Source: Colwellia sp. M166 (GTDB lineage Bacteria; Pseudomonadota; Gammaproteobacteria; Enterobacterales; Alteromonadaceae). Taken from it: DNA of 64,000 nt. Positions 7,233 through 15,338 of this stretch are shown one piece after another. How positions within the stretch are numbered: position 1 is the stretch's first letter; every line of letters begins with the position of its first letter. The notes beneath the pieces are model-generated. The model did no database searches. It saw nothing but the letters and a program-made list of their open reading frames with translations, and had not been told where the DNA came from. Where the stretch lies: positions 248,001-312,000 of the forward strand of contig NZ_CP040755.1 of the NCBI RefSeq assembly GCF_024585285.1, given 5' to 3'. The translations under genes and the position numbers were made by a program.

Positions 7233-9278
7233 ATGATGACTGATACACTGATAAAACTTGTCGATGTGAGCCGTAGTTTTACTGCGGGGGATAATGAACT
7301 TACGGTTTTAAAAAATATTAACTTGCAGATTAATCGCGGAGAAATGATCGCTATTATCGGCGCATCTGGCTCAGGAAAGTCGACACTAATGAACATTCTT
7401 GGCTGTCTGGATAAACCAAACAAAGGCAGTTATTTTATCAATGGACAAGATACCTCCACTATGGGGGAAGATGAACTTGCTGCATTACGACGTGAATACT
7501 TTGGTTTTATTTTTCAACGTTATCATCTCTTAAGTGATTTAAGTGCACTGGGCAATGTCGAAGTGCCAGCATTGTATGCCAATGAAGATAAACACTCTCG
7601 ACAAGCAAAAGCGAAGCAACTGCTTACCCGCCTTGGCTTGGGCGATCGTTTAGATCATAAACCAAACCAACTGAGTGGTGGTCAGCAGCAACGCGTGAGT
7701 GTCGCCAGAGCTTTAGTTAATGGTGGCGACGTTATTCTTGCCGATGAGCCAACTGGAGCATTAGATAGCACCAGTGGCGATGAGATGATGAAGTTGCTTC
7801 AGGAGCTACATGGCGATGGTCATACCATTATTTTGGTAACACACGATCCTAATATCGCAGAGTTTGCTGATCGCGTTATTGAGATAAAAGATGGAGAAAT
7901 TATTAGCGATAAAGCTAATGGCAATAACCCTAGCAACATTGAACAAGAAACTTATAGAGTCGTCAATGAAGGCAAAGTAGTTGAAGGCAAAATAGTTGCA
8001 GGTAAAGCACCTGAAAGTGCTAATAACAAAGCTAAGAAAAAACCTAATAAAAAAGCTAAGAACAAAGTTCGCGAGCGTATTAACTGGTCGCGTTATTTTG
8101 AAGCCTTGAAAATGGCTATTATTGCCATGTCCAATAACCGTTTGCGTACATTTCTTACCATGCTGGGGATCATCATTGGTATTGCTTCAGTGGTGTCAGT
8201 AGTCGCATTAGGCGCGGGATCGCAGCAAACAATTATGGATAACATTGCCTCAATGGGGACCAATACCATAGAGATAAAACCAGGAACAGGTCGTGGAGAC
8301 CGTCGCTCTGGTCGCGTGCATTCACTCACGGCTGAGGATGCCAAGGCGCTTAAAACATTATCATTTGTCGATAGCGCTACGCCAACAGTTAGAGCGAATG
8401 TCGCTATTCGTTATTCAAGTGAAACCGTTACCGGCTCTGTTCAAGGTGTTGGCACTGAGTATTTCCGTGTACGGGGTTATGACTTAGCAAAAGGACAATA
8501 CTTTGGCGAAGACAGCATCGATGCACTAGAACAAGTTGCGGTCATTGACGTGAACACCGAACAAGCACTTTTTTCAGGCGGTAATGCACTCGGTAATGTT
8601 ATTTTTCTAGGTCGACTGCCGGTACGCGTTATTGGTGTGACCAAGCCAATTGAAAGTATGTCAGGCAATAGTGATGAATTGAATGTTTGGTTACCTTATA
8701 CCACCGTATCCGGACGAATATTCAGGCAAGATTATGTCAATGACATCACCGTAAGGGTTGACGCAAATGTATCAAGTGAGATGGCAGAACAAGGAATTAT
8801 TAAGTTATTGACCATGCGGCATGACACGGTGGATTTTTTTACTATCAACACTGACACCATACGAAAAAGTATAGAAAAAACATCTGAAACCATGACGTTA
8901 CTCATTTCTGCTATTGCGTTCATTTCGTTGTTAGTTGGTGGGATTGGCGTCATGAATATCATGTTGGTTTCAGTAACTGAGCGCACCAAGGAAATAGGTA
9001 TACGCATAGCCGTTGGCGCCAGGCAGATGGATATTTTACGTCAATTTTTGATTGAAGCCGTATTGGTCTGCTTCTGTGGTGGCGCACTAGGTATAGGGCT
9101 AGCTTATTTGGTCGGGGTGCTCTTCATCTATACAGGTAGTGAGTTTCAAATGATATATTCTAGTGTATCTATCATTGCCGCTTTTGTTTGCTCGACACTC
9201 ATTGGCATTCTATTTGGTTATCTTCCAGCCCGTAATGCGGCAAAACTGAACCCTATTGAGGCTCTATCAAGAGATTAG
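7233..9278 (+). CDS. macB: MacB-type ABC transporter (ATPase fused to FtsX-like permease)
   Basis: A 681-aa protein. The ATPase (1-225) has Walker A GASGSGKST, Q-loop, signature LSGGQQQRVSVARAL, Walker B VILADEPTGALDS and H-loop THD. A Lys/Ala-rich linker of about 60 residues (around 230-290) is longer than usual for MacB (about 650 aa). The permease half has one helix near 300-325, a large periplasmic domain (about 330-555), and three C-terminal helices with MTLLISAIAFISLLVGGIGVMNIMLVSVTERTKEIG-type motif elements and PARNAAKLNPIEALSRD at the end. It exports macrolides, peptides or toxins in known members; the substrate here is unknown. Confidence 0.94.
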   Translation: MMTDTLIKLVDVSRSFTAGDNELTVLKNINLQINRGEMIAIIGASGSGKSTLMNILGCLDKPNKGSYFINGQDTSTMGEDELAALRREYFGFIFQRYHLLSDLSALGNVEVPALYANEDKHSRQAKAKQLLTRLGLGDRLDHKPNQLSGGQQQRVSVARALVNGGDVILADEPTGALDSTSGDEMMKLLQELHGDGHTIILVTHDPNIAEFADRVIEIKDGEIISDKANGNNPSNIEQETYRVVNEGKVVEGKIVAGKAPESANNKAKKKPNKKAKNKVRERINWSRYFEALKMAIIAMSNNRLRTFLTMLGIIIGIASVVSVVALGAGSQQTIMDNIASMGTNTIEIKPGTGRGDRRSGRVHSLTAEDAKALKTLSFVDSATPTVRANVAIRYSSETVTGSVQGVGTEYFRVRGYDLAKGQYFGEDSIDALEQVAVIDVNTEQALFSGGNALGNVIFLGRLPVRVIGVTKPIESMSGNSDELNVWLPYTTVSGRIFRQDYVNDITVRVDANVSSEMAEQGIIKLLTMRHDTVDFFTINTDTIRKSIEKTSETMTLLISAIAFISLLVGGIGVMNIMLVSVTERTKEIGIRIAVGARQMDILRQFLIEAVLVCFCGGALGIGLAYLVGVLFIYTGSEFQMIYSSVSIIAAFVCSTLIGILFGYLPARNAAKLNPIEALSRD

Positions 9279-9375
9279 GGGGGAGTGTGACAGTAGGTAA
9301 GTGTTATGGAAATGTTTTTTTTAGGGGCTGTTGATCTTTCATTTTAGTCTCTGCTATTAGCTAATTTTTGAGGTA

Positions 9376-9578
9376 ATAGCAAGTCTATTAAGTTTGTTCT
9401 CGAAGGTTGATTTTAAAAGCCTTACGGGCCGCGTTATTAATTTCGATAAGGTTCTCACAGGGATGTGAGTCATTAGAACAACGCAGGAGCAGTTGTCGAG
9501 AATAACCATTCTCGTCAATCAATGCCTCTAAAGCTTTTAAATTTCACTGACTGGGAAGAAACTTAGTCGAATTGGTAT
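9376..9578. repeat. 203-bp MITE-like element (long form) with 24-bp terminal inverted repeats
   Basis: The ends ATAGCAAGTCTATTAAG and, on the other strand, ATACCAATTCGACTAAG pair over 24 bases with 19 matches. The right half of the 51-bp units elsewhere in the window matches one end and the left half matches the other, so the short units look like internal deletions of this one. Inside are smaller hairpins (GAGAAT/ATTCTC; CTCACA/TGTGAG) and, on the minus strand, an open stretch of 51 codons (9388-9543) without a start codon. No transposase is encoded. Confidence 0.6.
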
Positions 9579-9676
9579 AACAAGGCGAAAAATATTCATT
9601 AATTAACGTGCCTTTTACTCAGGCATCACTAAATACAGTTAGGTTATGTATTTTTGGAAATTTAAAGGTATGGCTC

Positions 9677-9747
9677 GTATTAATGAAGATATACCCGCTC
9701 GACTCCATGACATTGCATCATAGAGTCGAGCAGGTATGCGTTAATAC
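9677..9747 (-). terminator. Long hairpin downstream of the iron permease gene
   Basis: The 15-base arms at 9691-9705 and 9723-9737 (ATACCCGCTCGACTC pairing with GAGTCGAGCAGGTAT) match at 14 positions. Outer arms GTATTAA/TTAATAC extend the structure. It starts right after the stop codon of the minus-strand gene. There is no T-run, so it may stabilise the 3' end or be an element end rather than an intrinsic terminator. Confidence 0.4.
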
Positions 9748-9755
9748 AACAAGAT

Positions 9756-11714
9756 TTACTTAGCTGTTAACGGTTGCTCTTTGGTTTTCATGCGATAGAA
9801 CACAAAAAACAATACAATAGCCGTTTGTGCAAGCACACCTTGCCACGTTGAACCGACACCAATCCATGGCAGGTCAATGCGAACTGGCAATGCTGAAATG
9901 CCGATCACAGCCGCTTCTTGTAACGCTGATATCGCCTTGCCCATTAAAATAAACGCTAAAGCGAGCAATAAATAGGTTGTCATAGAGAAGAAACGAGCAA
10001 TAGGCAGCTTTATTGAGTATTTTAAAATAGCCCAAGCAACAACCGCTAAAATCACAATGCCTGCGGCAAAACCTGACACTGCGACAGAGTATTGGCTTGG
10101 TATCGCTTGAGTTAATAATGATTGATAAAACAGCACGGTTTCAAATACTTCACGATAGACAGCGATAAACGACAGTAAGGTTAATCCCCATAAAGTGCCC
10201 GCGCGCAATTGCGTGTTAATGTGTTTTTGAATATATGCTTGCCATTGCTGAGCATTGGTTTTGCTGTGCATCCATATACCGACATACAACAACATAACTG
10301 CCGCAAGTAAAGCCGCAACACCTTCCATCACTTCTCGACTCGCACCGCTAATATCAATAATTGATTGTGCTACTGCCCAAGTCGCTATGCCGGCAATTAA
10401 CGCTAACACCCAACCTGCATGGACATATTTAAGCGCATCTTTGCGATTTGTTTTAATTAACACCGTCATTAGTGCAATAACCACTAATAATGCTTCAAGT
10501 CCTTCTCGCAATAAAATAACTAAACTTGCACTAAATAATGCACTACTTGATAAAGCCGACCCGGTTAACAATTGCTCGGCTTCGTTGAGCTGACTAAACA
10601 CGTCTGCTGACAAGGCAATTAAACGCGCTTCTTCACCACCAGTGCTAATAACTTTTCTTAGATTAATCAGGTTTTCTTCAATAGCCTTGCGTAAATCTGC
10701 ATCTCTAGCGTCTAAGCTATTTTCTATTAATTCAAAACCATCAAGATAAGCGCTTACCGCTAAGGTATTCGCTTTTTCATAGTCTTTTTTATGATAAGCA
10801 TCTAAGGCCGCATTTAACTGACTTTTTGTGGTGTTTATTGGGCTTTGTTTTTCACTAAATAATAGCTTAGGCGTTGCTCTGTAAGCATCAATAAAATCAG
10901 CATTAATATTTTTATCACTATTAATTAGCTGAGATGGATTAAAGTTAATCCAGTTTTGCAAAGCAAGATCTTTGGGTTTTTCAGCACTGTCGTCTGCATT
11001 AAAGGCAAGGCTACCGGCATAAAAAGCTAACGACCAACGTTCTTGCTCTTTAAGCTGAGTAAAAGCTGGCATAGCTGTATCGTCTAAGCCATTAGAAATA
11101 GCATCGAACAAGCCGAGCAATGAGCGATTCATTGCTCGCTCTCTATCAGTGAAGTTTGTTGGCTCTGGCGATAGGCCTTTTGCTAAAATGCCATCACCTT
11201 GCCCTGACGGACCATGACAACTAGAACAATTTTCTTGGAATAATTGCTGTGTGCTTTGAGCTGATAACAGCTGCTCAGGAAGCAGTGAATCAGGTAAAAT
11301 AGCGAGGAACTGGCCACGCATATCAGCACTTAATTGACGAATATGACTGACTGTCGACTTGTCTTTAATTGCTTGTTGTAACGCTAATGACTGTTGATAA
11401 ATTGCTGCTTTATTTTCGTGCTCAAATTGCGTAGAAATTCTTTTAGCAATAATGGCTGAGAATTCAAGCATTTCATGATATTCATCTTCATTAACGACCT
11501 GACCTTCTTCTACCGCCGAAGCATAGTCAACGCCAATATACTCTGCCAATTGCGCCAACTGACGTAACTGAGATGTTTGATCACTTTGCGCAGCACTCGC
11601 TTGTGAAAACAAAGCAAGCGACAGTACAATAACAGTGACTAAATTCAGTAACTTTTGCTGAACTTTATTGGAAAAAGTATTCGGATACCCAAAGTGGGCA
11701 GATCTCTTATTCAT
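9756..11714 (-). CDS. Cytochrome c-FTR1 fusion, iron permease
   Basis: A 652-aa protein. It has a signal peptide (to about residue 42), a helical periplasmic region, a class I c-type heme site CSSCHG near residue 163 with a Met/Pro-rich distal segment (DTAMPAFTQL), another helical stretch, then a C-terminal FTR1 domain (about 390-645) with seven predicted helices. Both iron-channel motifs are present: REGLEALLV near 405 and REVFETVLF near 525. FTR1 proteins take up ferrous iron coupled to its oxidation; in fused forms the heme domain may take the electron, which is inference. A Fur-like box lies just upstream. The gene stands alone, with no EfeO/EfeB neighbour. Confidence 0.88.
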   Translation of the reverse strand: MNKRSAHFGYPNTFSNKVQQKLLNLVTVIVLSLALFSQASAAQSDQTSQLRQLAQLAEYIGVDYASAVEEGQVVNEDEYHEMLEFSAIIAKRISTQFEHENKAAIYQQSLALQQAIKDKSTVSHIRQLSADMRGQFLAILPDSLLPEQLLSAQSTQQLFQENCSSCHGPSGQGDGILAKGLSPEPTNFTDRERAMNRSLLGLFDAISNGLDDTAMPAFTQLKEQERWSLAFYAGSLAFNADDSAEKPKDLALQNWINFNPSQLINSDKNINADFIDAYRATPKLLFSEKQSPINTTKSQLNAALDAYHKKDYEKANTLAVSAYLDGFELIENSLDARDADLRKAIEENLINLRKVISTGGEEARLIALSADVFSQLNEAEQLLTGSALSSSALFSASLVILLREGLEALLVVIALMTVLIKTNRKDALKYVHAGWVLALIAGIATWAVAQSIIDISGASREVMEGVAALLAAVMLLYVGIWMHSKTNAQQWQAYIQKHINTQLRAGTLWGLTLLSFIAVYREVFETVLFYQSLLTQAIPSQYSVAVSGFAAGIVILAVVAWAILKYSIKLPIARFFSMTTYLLLALAFILMGKAISALQEAAVIGISALPVRIDLPWIGVGSTWQGVLAQTAIVLFFVFYRMKTKEQPLTAK

Positions 11715-11739
11715 TCTAAACAGCCTTTAAAAGTATTTC

Positions 11740-11758
11740 GTAATGATAACTATTATTA
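11740..11758 (-). promoter_or_regulatory. Putative Fur box
   Basis: GTAATGATAACTATTATT matches the Fur consensus (GATAATGATAATCATTATC) at about 15 of 18 positions. It lies about 26-44 bases upstream of the iron permease start, where a repressor would block its promoter. This supports iron-dependent repression. Confidence 0.6.
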
Positions 11759-11793
11759 ATTGTAAACTATCTGCTTAGCAATGTAATCACCAT

Positions 11794-12091
11794 TCACGGC
11801 CTAATAAGTAACATTACGTAATTAATGTTAGTTTCACAGGCATTGGCAATGAGACGACTGTTGATAAAACCACGAGAATAACCAAAGAGGATTATTTTTA
11901 GCATCACAGACGGTGAATAGGCGGCTGTGCCGCCTTTATCGTTAATACCATTGTTTAAAGCTCGATAAATTAAGGTGATTATCAACAATATGCGTAAGCG
12001 CATATTCAAAGGTGCCGGGGATTATTTGCTGTTAAAAATCAATGGGGGTGAACTTACTTTGACAGGATAAATCAGGTTTATAGTTAGCCAT
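11794..12091 (-). pseudogene. Degraded N-terminal part of an IS1182-type (DUF772) transposase
   Basis: Starting from an ATG at 12089-12091 the minus strand reads MANYKPDLSCQSKFTPIDF, a TAA stop, then QQIIPGTFEYALTHIVDN and HLNLSSFKQWY, a second stop, and after a frameshift NDKGGTAAYSPSVMLKIILFGYSRG. These pieces in this order match the N-terminus of IS1182-family transposases (PGTFE, ALxxxID, GxxAYxPxMLLKxxxFGYSxGxxSSR). The catalytic DDE part is missing. It is an inactive relic, next to the integron cassette scar. Confidence 0.8.
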
Positions 12092-12225
12092 GTGAATTCA
12101 CTTTCGCCGGATAATATCTATTAGATCACAGACAAGAATATCGTACAAGGTTAAAAAACATACAATTTAAAAATAATAAAAGAAACGTGAAAATCTTCCT
12201 TATTGGAGAAATTCTACAGCCTCAA

Positions 12226-12284
12226 CGCCTTACACAGTGGAAAACGACGAGCGCGAGCGAGTTGGTTTTCCAATGCTGTAACTT
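12226..12284 (-). repeat. Partial attC site interrupted by a group II intron
   Basis: On the minus strand the stretch ends in GGCG|TTGAGGC, close to the integron core GTTRRRY. Its arms are imperfectly palindromic: TTACAGCATTGGAAAAC against the complement TTACACAGTGGAAAAC, with a GC-rich loop CTCGCTCGCGCTCG. The outer R'' end is missing because the intron begins right beside the stem. It would be the attC of the truncated cassette that starts at 13235. Confidence 0.6.
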
Positions 12285-13040
12285 GTGTACGCCCAGCATG
12301 GGCATGAACTAATGAGGTGAAAGTCCTCTGTAGGAAGATCACCGTTTATTTAACTTATTGTTATTAAACGCTAACTACTAGTGAATGGCAAGGGCTTTTC
12401 CGTGAGGAATGGTTTGAAGGAAGCCGCTAGCCTTGTCTATTTACAAAGCAGGCGAGCTGATGAACAAGAACATCATATGAGGCGTAGGCTAGAGGTGAGT
12501 TGGCACAAGACGACGAAACCATGTGATCTTATGGCCACCGTAAATGATGCAGCAGTGCAAAGAAAGTACATGTCCTTATCTGGGGAGATCTGCTTAACAA
12601 GCAATCGACCTGTCACCAGTAAGACTCTGGTATACAAATGTCTTGGCTTCTCAGTGTCATCAACCCAAAAGAGCGAATAGATGAAATCGATAGCGCGTAT
12701 CTGGGTAACCAACTACGTGATTAAGAAGTCAGCAGACGGCATAGTAGCCCAATGCCCATCGTAATGGTTGGGACATGGTGAAGGCCTGAACATTAACTAT
12801 AGGAGGAACATTTATGCATTTTGATAGGTCTTTATTGCCGCCAGGCTTTGCCGCTATCGGGCATGACATAATAACACCAACCTTACATGAGAACTTATTT
12901 GAACAAGTTCTATCTCCAACAAATCTCGACTCAGCCTACAAGCGTGTAAAAGCGAACAAAGGCAGTGCGGGAGTTGATGGGATGAGCATCGATGACTTTC
13001 CAACATATGCGCGAGCAAATTGGGAGGCTATCATTAACAA
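12285..13040 (+). mobile_element. 3'-truncated group II intron (probable group IIC-attC type)
   Basis: The sequence opens GTGTACGCCCAGCATGGGCATG and continues with GAGGTGAAAGTCCTC, typical of bacterial group II intron 5' ends. Later it has AGAAGTCAGCAGACGGCATAGTA, GGTGAAGGCCTGAACAT and a strong ribosome site before an intron-encoded reverse transcriptase. About 530 bases of ribozyme domains I-IV come before the ORF. The element stops near 13040, 76 codons into the RT. No domain V or VI is seen after that, so it cannot splice or move by itself. It sits against an attC stem in the opposite orientation to the cassette genes, as group IIC-attC introns do. The exact 5' end could be 12285 or 12287. 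Confidence 0.75.
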
Positions 13041-13044
13041 ATGA
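12814..13044 (+). pseudogene. Truncated group II intron reverse transcriptase/maturase
   Basis: The first 75 residues of an intron-encoded RT are clear: ENLFEQVLSPTNLDSAYKRV, KANKGSAGVDGMSIDDFPTY, WEAI. A perfect AGGAGG site precedes the ATG. Full-length proteins have about 400-470 residues, so the RT palm (YADD), thumb and maturase domains are lost. The frame closes with a chance TGA after the junction with unrelated cassette DNA. Confidence 0.85.
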
Positions 13045-13218
13045 AATTGGTATAACAAAACCAGTAGACGTTCCTGTTTCATAATCATGATGATAGACAT
13101 CAAAATCAGGACCTAAAATAGCATCTATTTTTGCTTTGCGAAGATGCGAAAAGTATAAAGCAGCACCAGCTACGAGTAGACTAATAAATGAGATGATCAA
13201 ACTTGTAACTAACACCAT
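13041..13218 (-). pseudogene. Truncated integron-cassette ORF, small membrane protein
   Basis: From ATG 13218 (TAGGAG upstream) the product has an N-terminal membrane helix (MVLVTSLIISFISLLVAGAALYF), then KAKIDAILGPDFDVYHHDYE, SGFVIPISFVN-type strands. This looks like the start of a small membrane-anchored protein with a beta-rich domain. After about 59 residues the frame runs into the group II intron remnant, so its C-terminus is lost. It is the second cassette of the array, beginning right after the attC at 13236-13329. Family not recognised. Confidence 0.55.
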
Positions 13219-13235
13219 ACTCTCCTAGATACCAA

Positions 13236-13329
13236 CGCCTCATTCAGAGGCTTAAAATTGTTGGCCAAAATAGCGAGGCACGAGCACGGCCAGCTGTTTT
13301 TAGTCCTTTGAAATGACTTGTTATAGCGC
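13236..13329 (-). repeat. attC recombination site of an integron cassette
   Basis: Directly after the TAA of the 216-aa ORF, the minus strand reads GCGCTATAACAAGTC and ends GAATGAGGCG|TTGGTATC. The two halves form a long imperfect palindrome (TAACAAGTCATTTCAAAGGACT against TAACAACGCCTCATTCAGAGG-type complement) converging on GGCC arms. The first 12 bases are the exact reverse complement of the cassette start (TTGTTATAGCGC at 13993-14004), which is the signature of a cassette that once circularised. Confidence 0.8.
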
Positions 13330-13980
13330 TTACCCGTGAAGGTATTTTGCTTTAGATAATAATGCAGCAAAACGTTGTAATGTTGGGCTAATAGCAAAAC
13401 AAATAGACCAATCACTACTTTTGGGTGAATGAAAATTAGCACCAAATTCAGATCTAGGATCTTTCAAAATCAAACCTTGCTTCAAAAAATACTCTGTATA
13501 TGAAAAAAGCTCATCTAACTCCACCTTTAAATTTAATTCTGAAAAATTCACATGGTTTATAACATATATAGGATAAACAGTTTCGATGTCAATTTTGGGC
13601 AAAGAAGCTAATTTTATAAACAGCTCTACTTTCAAATCATCTATGCCATTAGTACAAGAAACAAATCTAATTTTTTGTTGTTCGGAAAATTCAAAAAAAT
13701 TTACATCAATGAATAACAAAGCCAATGCGCGAAGTAAAATTTCACTTGAAGTGTTACTAATTGCAGAAGCATAATCAGCTAGAACTTTTTTAGTTTTACT
13801 ACAACCGACAAAATCATTAAATTCGCGTTGGCTTTCAACTGACATTGTTTCTATTTCAGTATCTATAGTGGAAAGGAAAACACCTATTCTATAAGCGCCA
13901 TATACTTGGTGTGCTTCACTCAGAGCATTAAACAATGGCCTTACTGCGACACTAGCAGTTTTTACTGTGACTAATTCCAA
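13330..13980 (-). CDS. Cassette-encoded protein of unknown function (216 aa)
   Basis: ATG 13980 is preceded by AAGGAG, 21 bases into the cassette, and TAA directly abuts the attC, as usual for cassette ORFs. The product is soluble with no signal peptide. It begins MELVTVKTASVAVRPLFNAL, is mostly helical, and ends in FAISPTLQRFAALLSKAKYL, which looks like a winged-helix-like or helical C-terminal segment (SPTLQRFAALL occurs near the end of some restriction/Abi-associated helical proteins). I do not recognise the family. Cassette proteins are often unique; defence or stress functions are common but nothing here proves one. Confidence 0.75.
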   Translation of the reverse strand: MELVTVKTASVAVRPLFNALSEAHQVYGAYRIGVFLSTIDTEIETMSVESQREFNDFVGCSKTKKVLADYASAISNTSSEILLRALALLFIDVNFFEFSEQQKIRFVSCTNGIDDLKVELFIKLASLPKIDIETVYPIYVINHVNFSELNLKVELDELFSYTEYFLKQGLILKDPRSEFGANFHSPKSSDWSICFAISPTLQRFAALLSKAKYLHG

Positions 13981-14135
13981 CGAATACTCCTTGCGCTATA
14001 ACAACTTTATCAGAGGACACTTTCCTTTTTTCCTACCAGAAAGTTTCCTCTTTATTTATTTAACCTATTAATAACAAATCTTTGCAGCTATTACTACTTC
14101 TTGCTTACAGATAAAGTACATGACTTGGGTTTTGG

Positions 14136-14164
14136 ACGAAATGAGGAAGGTTTCCTCATTTCGT
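14136..14164. repeat. Perfect 13-bp stem hairpin flanked by direct repeats
   Basis: ACGAAATGAGGAA and TTCCTCATTTCGT pair perfectly around the 3-base loop GGT. The 9-mer TGACTTGGG flanks it on both sides (14121-14129 and 14164-14172). There is no gene and no T-run next to it. Confidence 0.6.
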
Positions 14165-14677
14165 GACTTGGGAGGAAAAGCCACAATTCTATATAAGCAG
14201 TCGCCTCTGTTTTGTAAAATAAGGCATTAGAAAATACAGGGCAAATGCTTTAAGACTAAAGTCAGCAAGGTTATGCCAATGCAATTATGTGAAAGGCGGG
14301 TAGGGGCCAGACATTATGCTATTTAATCAGGCTTGGTTGCTATGACTCTTGTAAACTTATAATACTGCCGTTGGCCTTGCATCACTCAGTGTTATAACAA
14401 GGTTATACATGTCAGTACTTAAAAATTTAATCAGTGAACTTTAAAGTTTAGTCGCGCTTTAGAAAATGCTAAACGAGTAAATAGGGGCTGGCTAAGCCAC
14501 TTGCGCTATTATTTTTTCAATTTCGGTACATTTTCTCATTATCATCTGAAAGTATTCCAGCAGCACTTAGTTACTATCTATGCTAGCCCAGTATTATAAA
14601 GAATCCCTAATGTATGTTTTATTCCATATATGTTAGAATTTAACAATATTATTATTTAAAATTATTAGGCGTATTTC
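14165..14677. other. Intergenic region between the cassette scar and the S4 gene
   Basis: About 510 bases with no ORF that I can support. It presumably carries the promoter of the S4-domain gene. I see no tRNA and no further attC. Confidence 0.4.
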
Positions 14678-15025
14678 ATGTCTGAACACTCAACTTTCGA
14701 CATTTGTGTTGAACCTATAGAACTTTGTAAGTTACTCAAAATTGCCAATATGGTCGGCGGTGGCGGCGAAGCTAAAACCATGATCAGTGAAGGTCATGTT
14801 TTAGTAAATAATGAAGTTGTCGTTCAAAAACGCAAAAAAATTCGCCACGGCGATATTATCGAATATAACGGTAAAATTATTAAGCTCGCTTATAATCCCA
14901 CCAAAGAATCAGCAGAGTTTATTAGTACTGTAGTTTTAGCGAGTAAAAATTCAAAGAAGAAAAAAAGAGCTAAAAGTAAAGCGCGTGTTATTGCATCAGA
15001 AACGATTACTAAGCCATCGTTGTAA
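14678..15025 (+). CDS. S4-domain RNA-binding protein (YbcJ-like)
   Basis: A 115-aa protein whose first 75 residues are one S4 domain: IELCKLLKIANMVGGGGEAK, TMISEGHVLVNNEVVVQKRKKI and RHGDIIEYNG. The GGG-EAK turn and the VNxExxxxRxxKI-x-GD pattern are those of the YbcJ/YaaA small S4 proteins. A Lys/Arg-rich tail (KNSKKKKRAKSKAR) of about 35 residues would add RNA affinity. Known relatives bind structured RNA, probably rRNA; the exact role is unsettled. It stands alone, downstream of the mobile-element region. Confidence 0.85.
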   Translation: MSEHSTFDICVEPIELCKLLKIANMVGGGGEAKTMISEGHVLVNNEVVVQKRKKIRHGDIIEYNGKIIKLAYNPTKESAEFISTVVLASKNSKKKKRAKSKARVIASETITKPSL

Positions 15026-15282
15026 CGCTAAAAGATCATATTTGCAGAGCTTTTCAAGCGCTGAATAGTTCAGTAAAGTAAGACAAGCTTATGTGCAATA
15101 GAGTACTTTAGCTTTACAGCGTAAAATCACGCTGGTGCGAAAATCGCATTACGCGACTTTACTGTTGTCAGCTTTGATTTAACGTTATAAGTTCAAAGTA
15201 CAAGGCCCAAGTTTTAGTCCCTAAGGGTTAGCGTAGCCAGTTGATATGACAGCTCTCGATAATAAAAATTCTTGAAAACGAC

Positions 15283-15320
15283 AAAAGTGATGATGATTAA
15301 ATAAAATCACCATCACTTTT
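15283..15320. terminator. Bidirectional hairpin terminator
   Basis: AAAAGTGATGATGATT at 15283-15298 pairs with AATCACCATCACTTTT at 15305-15320 (15 of 16 bases), with a 6-base loop and T/A runs at both feet. It is 18 bases past the stop of the minus-strand lipoprotein gene. Confidence 0.75.
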
Positions 15321-15338
15321 GACAATACTTATTTAGCG

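Larger units (their letters stand above)
13236..14004 (-). mobile_element. Integron gene cassette (769 bp)
   Basis: One promoterless-type cassette: core start TTGTTATAGCGC, ribosome site AAGGAG, a single ORF and an attC. The G|TT crossover is at 14005|14004 (or three bases further in) and at 13236|13235. A second, truncated cassette follows. No integrase gene is visible within the window, so this is a cluster of attC sites lacking an integrase, unless intI lies elsewhere. Confidence 0.75.

Noticed and set aside
12381..12712. ORFs of 99 and 79 codons between the attC and the RT
   Set aside because: They overlie group II intron ribozyme sequence and have no protein resemblance or ribosome sites.
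13040..13057. ATTGGTATAAC at the intron junction as another MITE arm
   Set aside because: The same bases encode the cassette ORF in frame (FVIPIS), and no further arm sequence is present.
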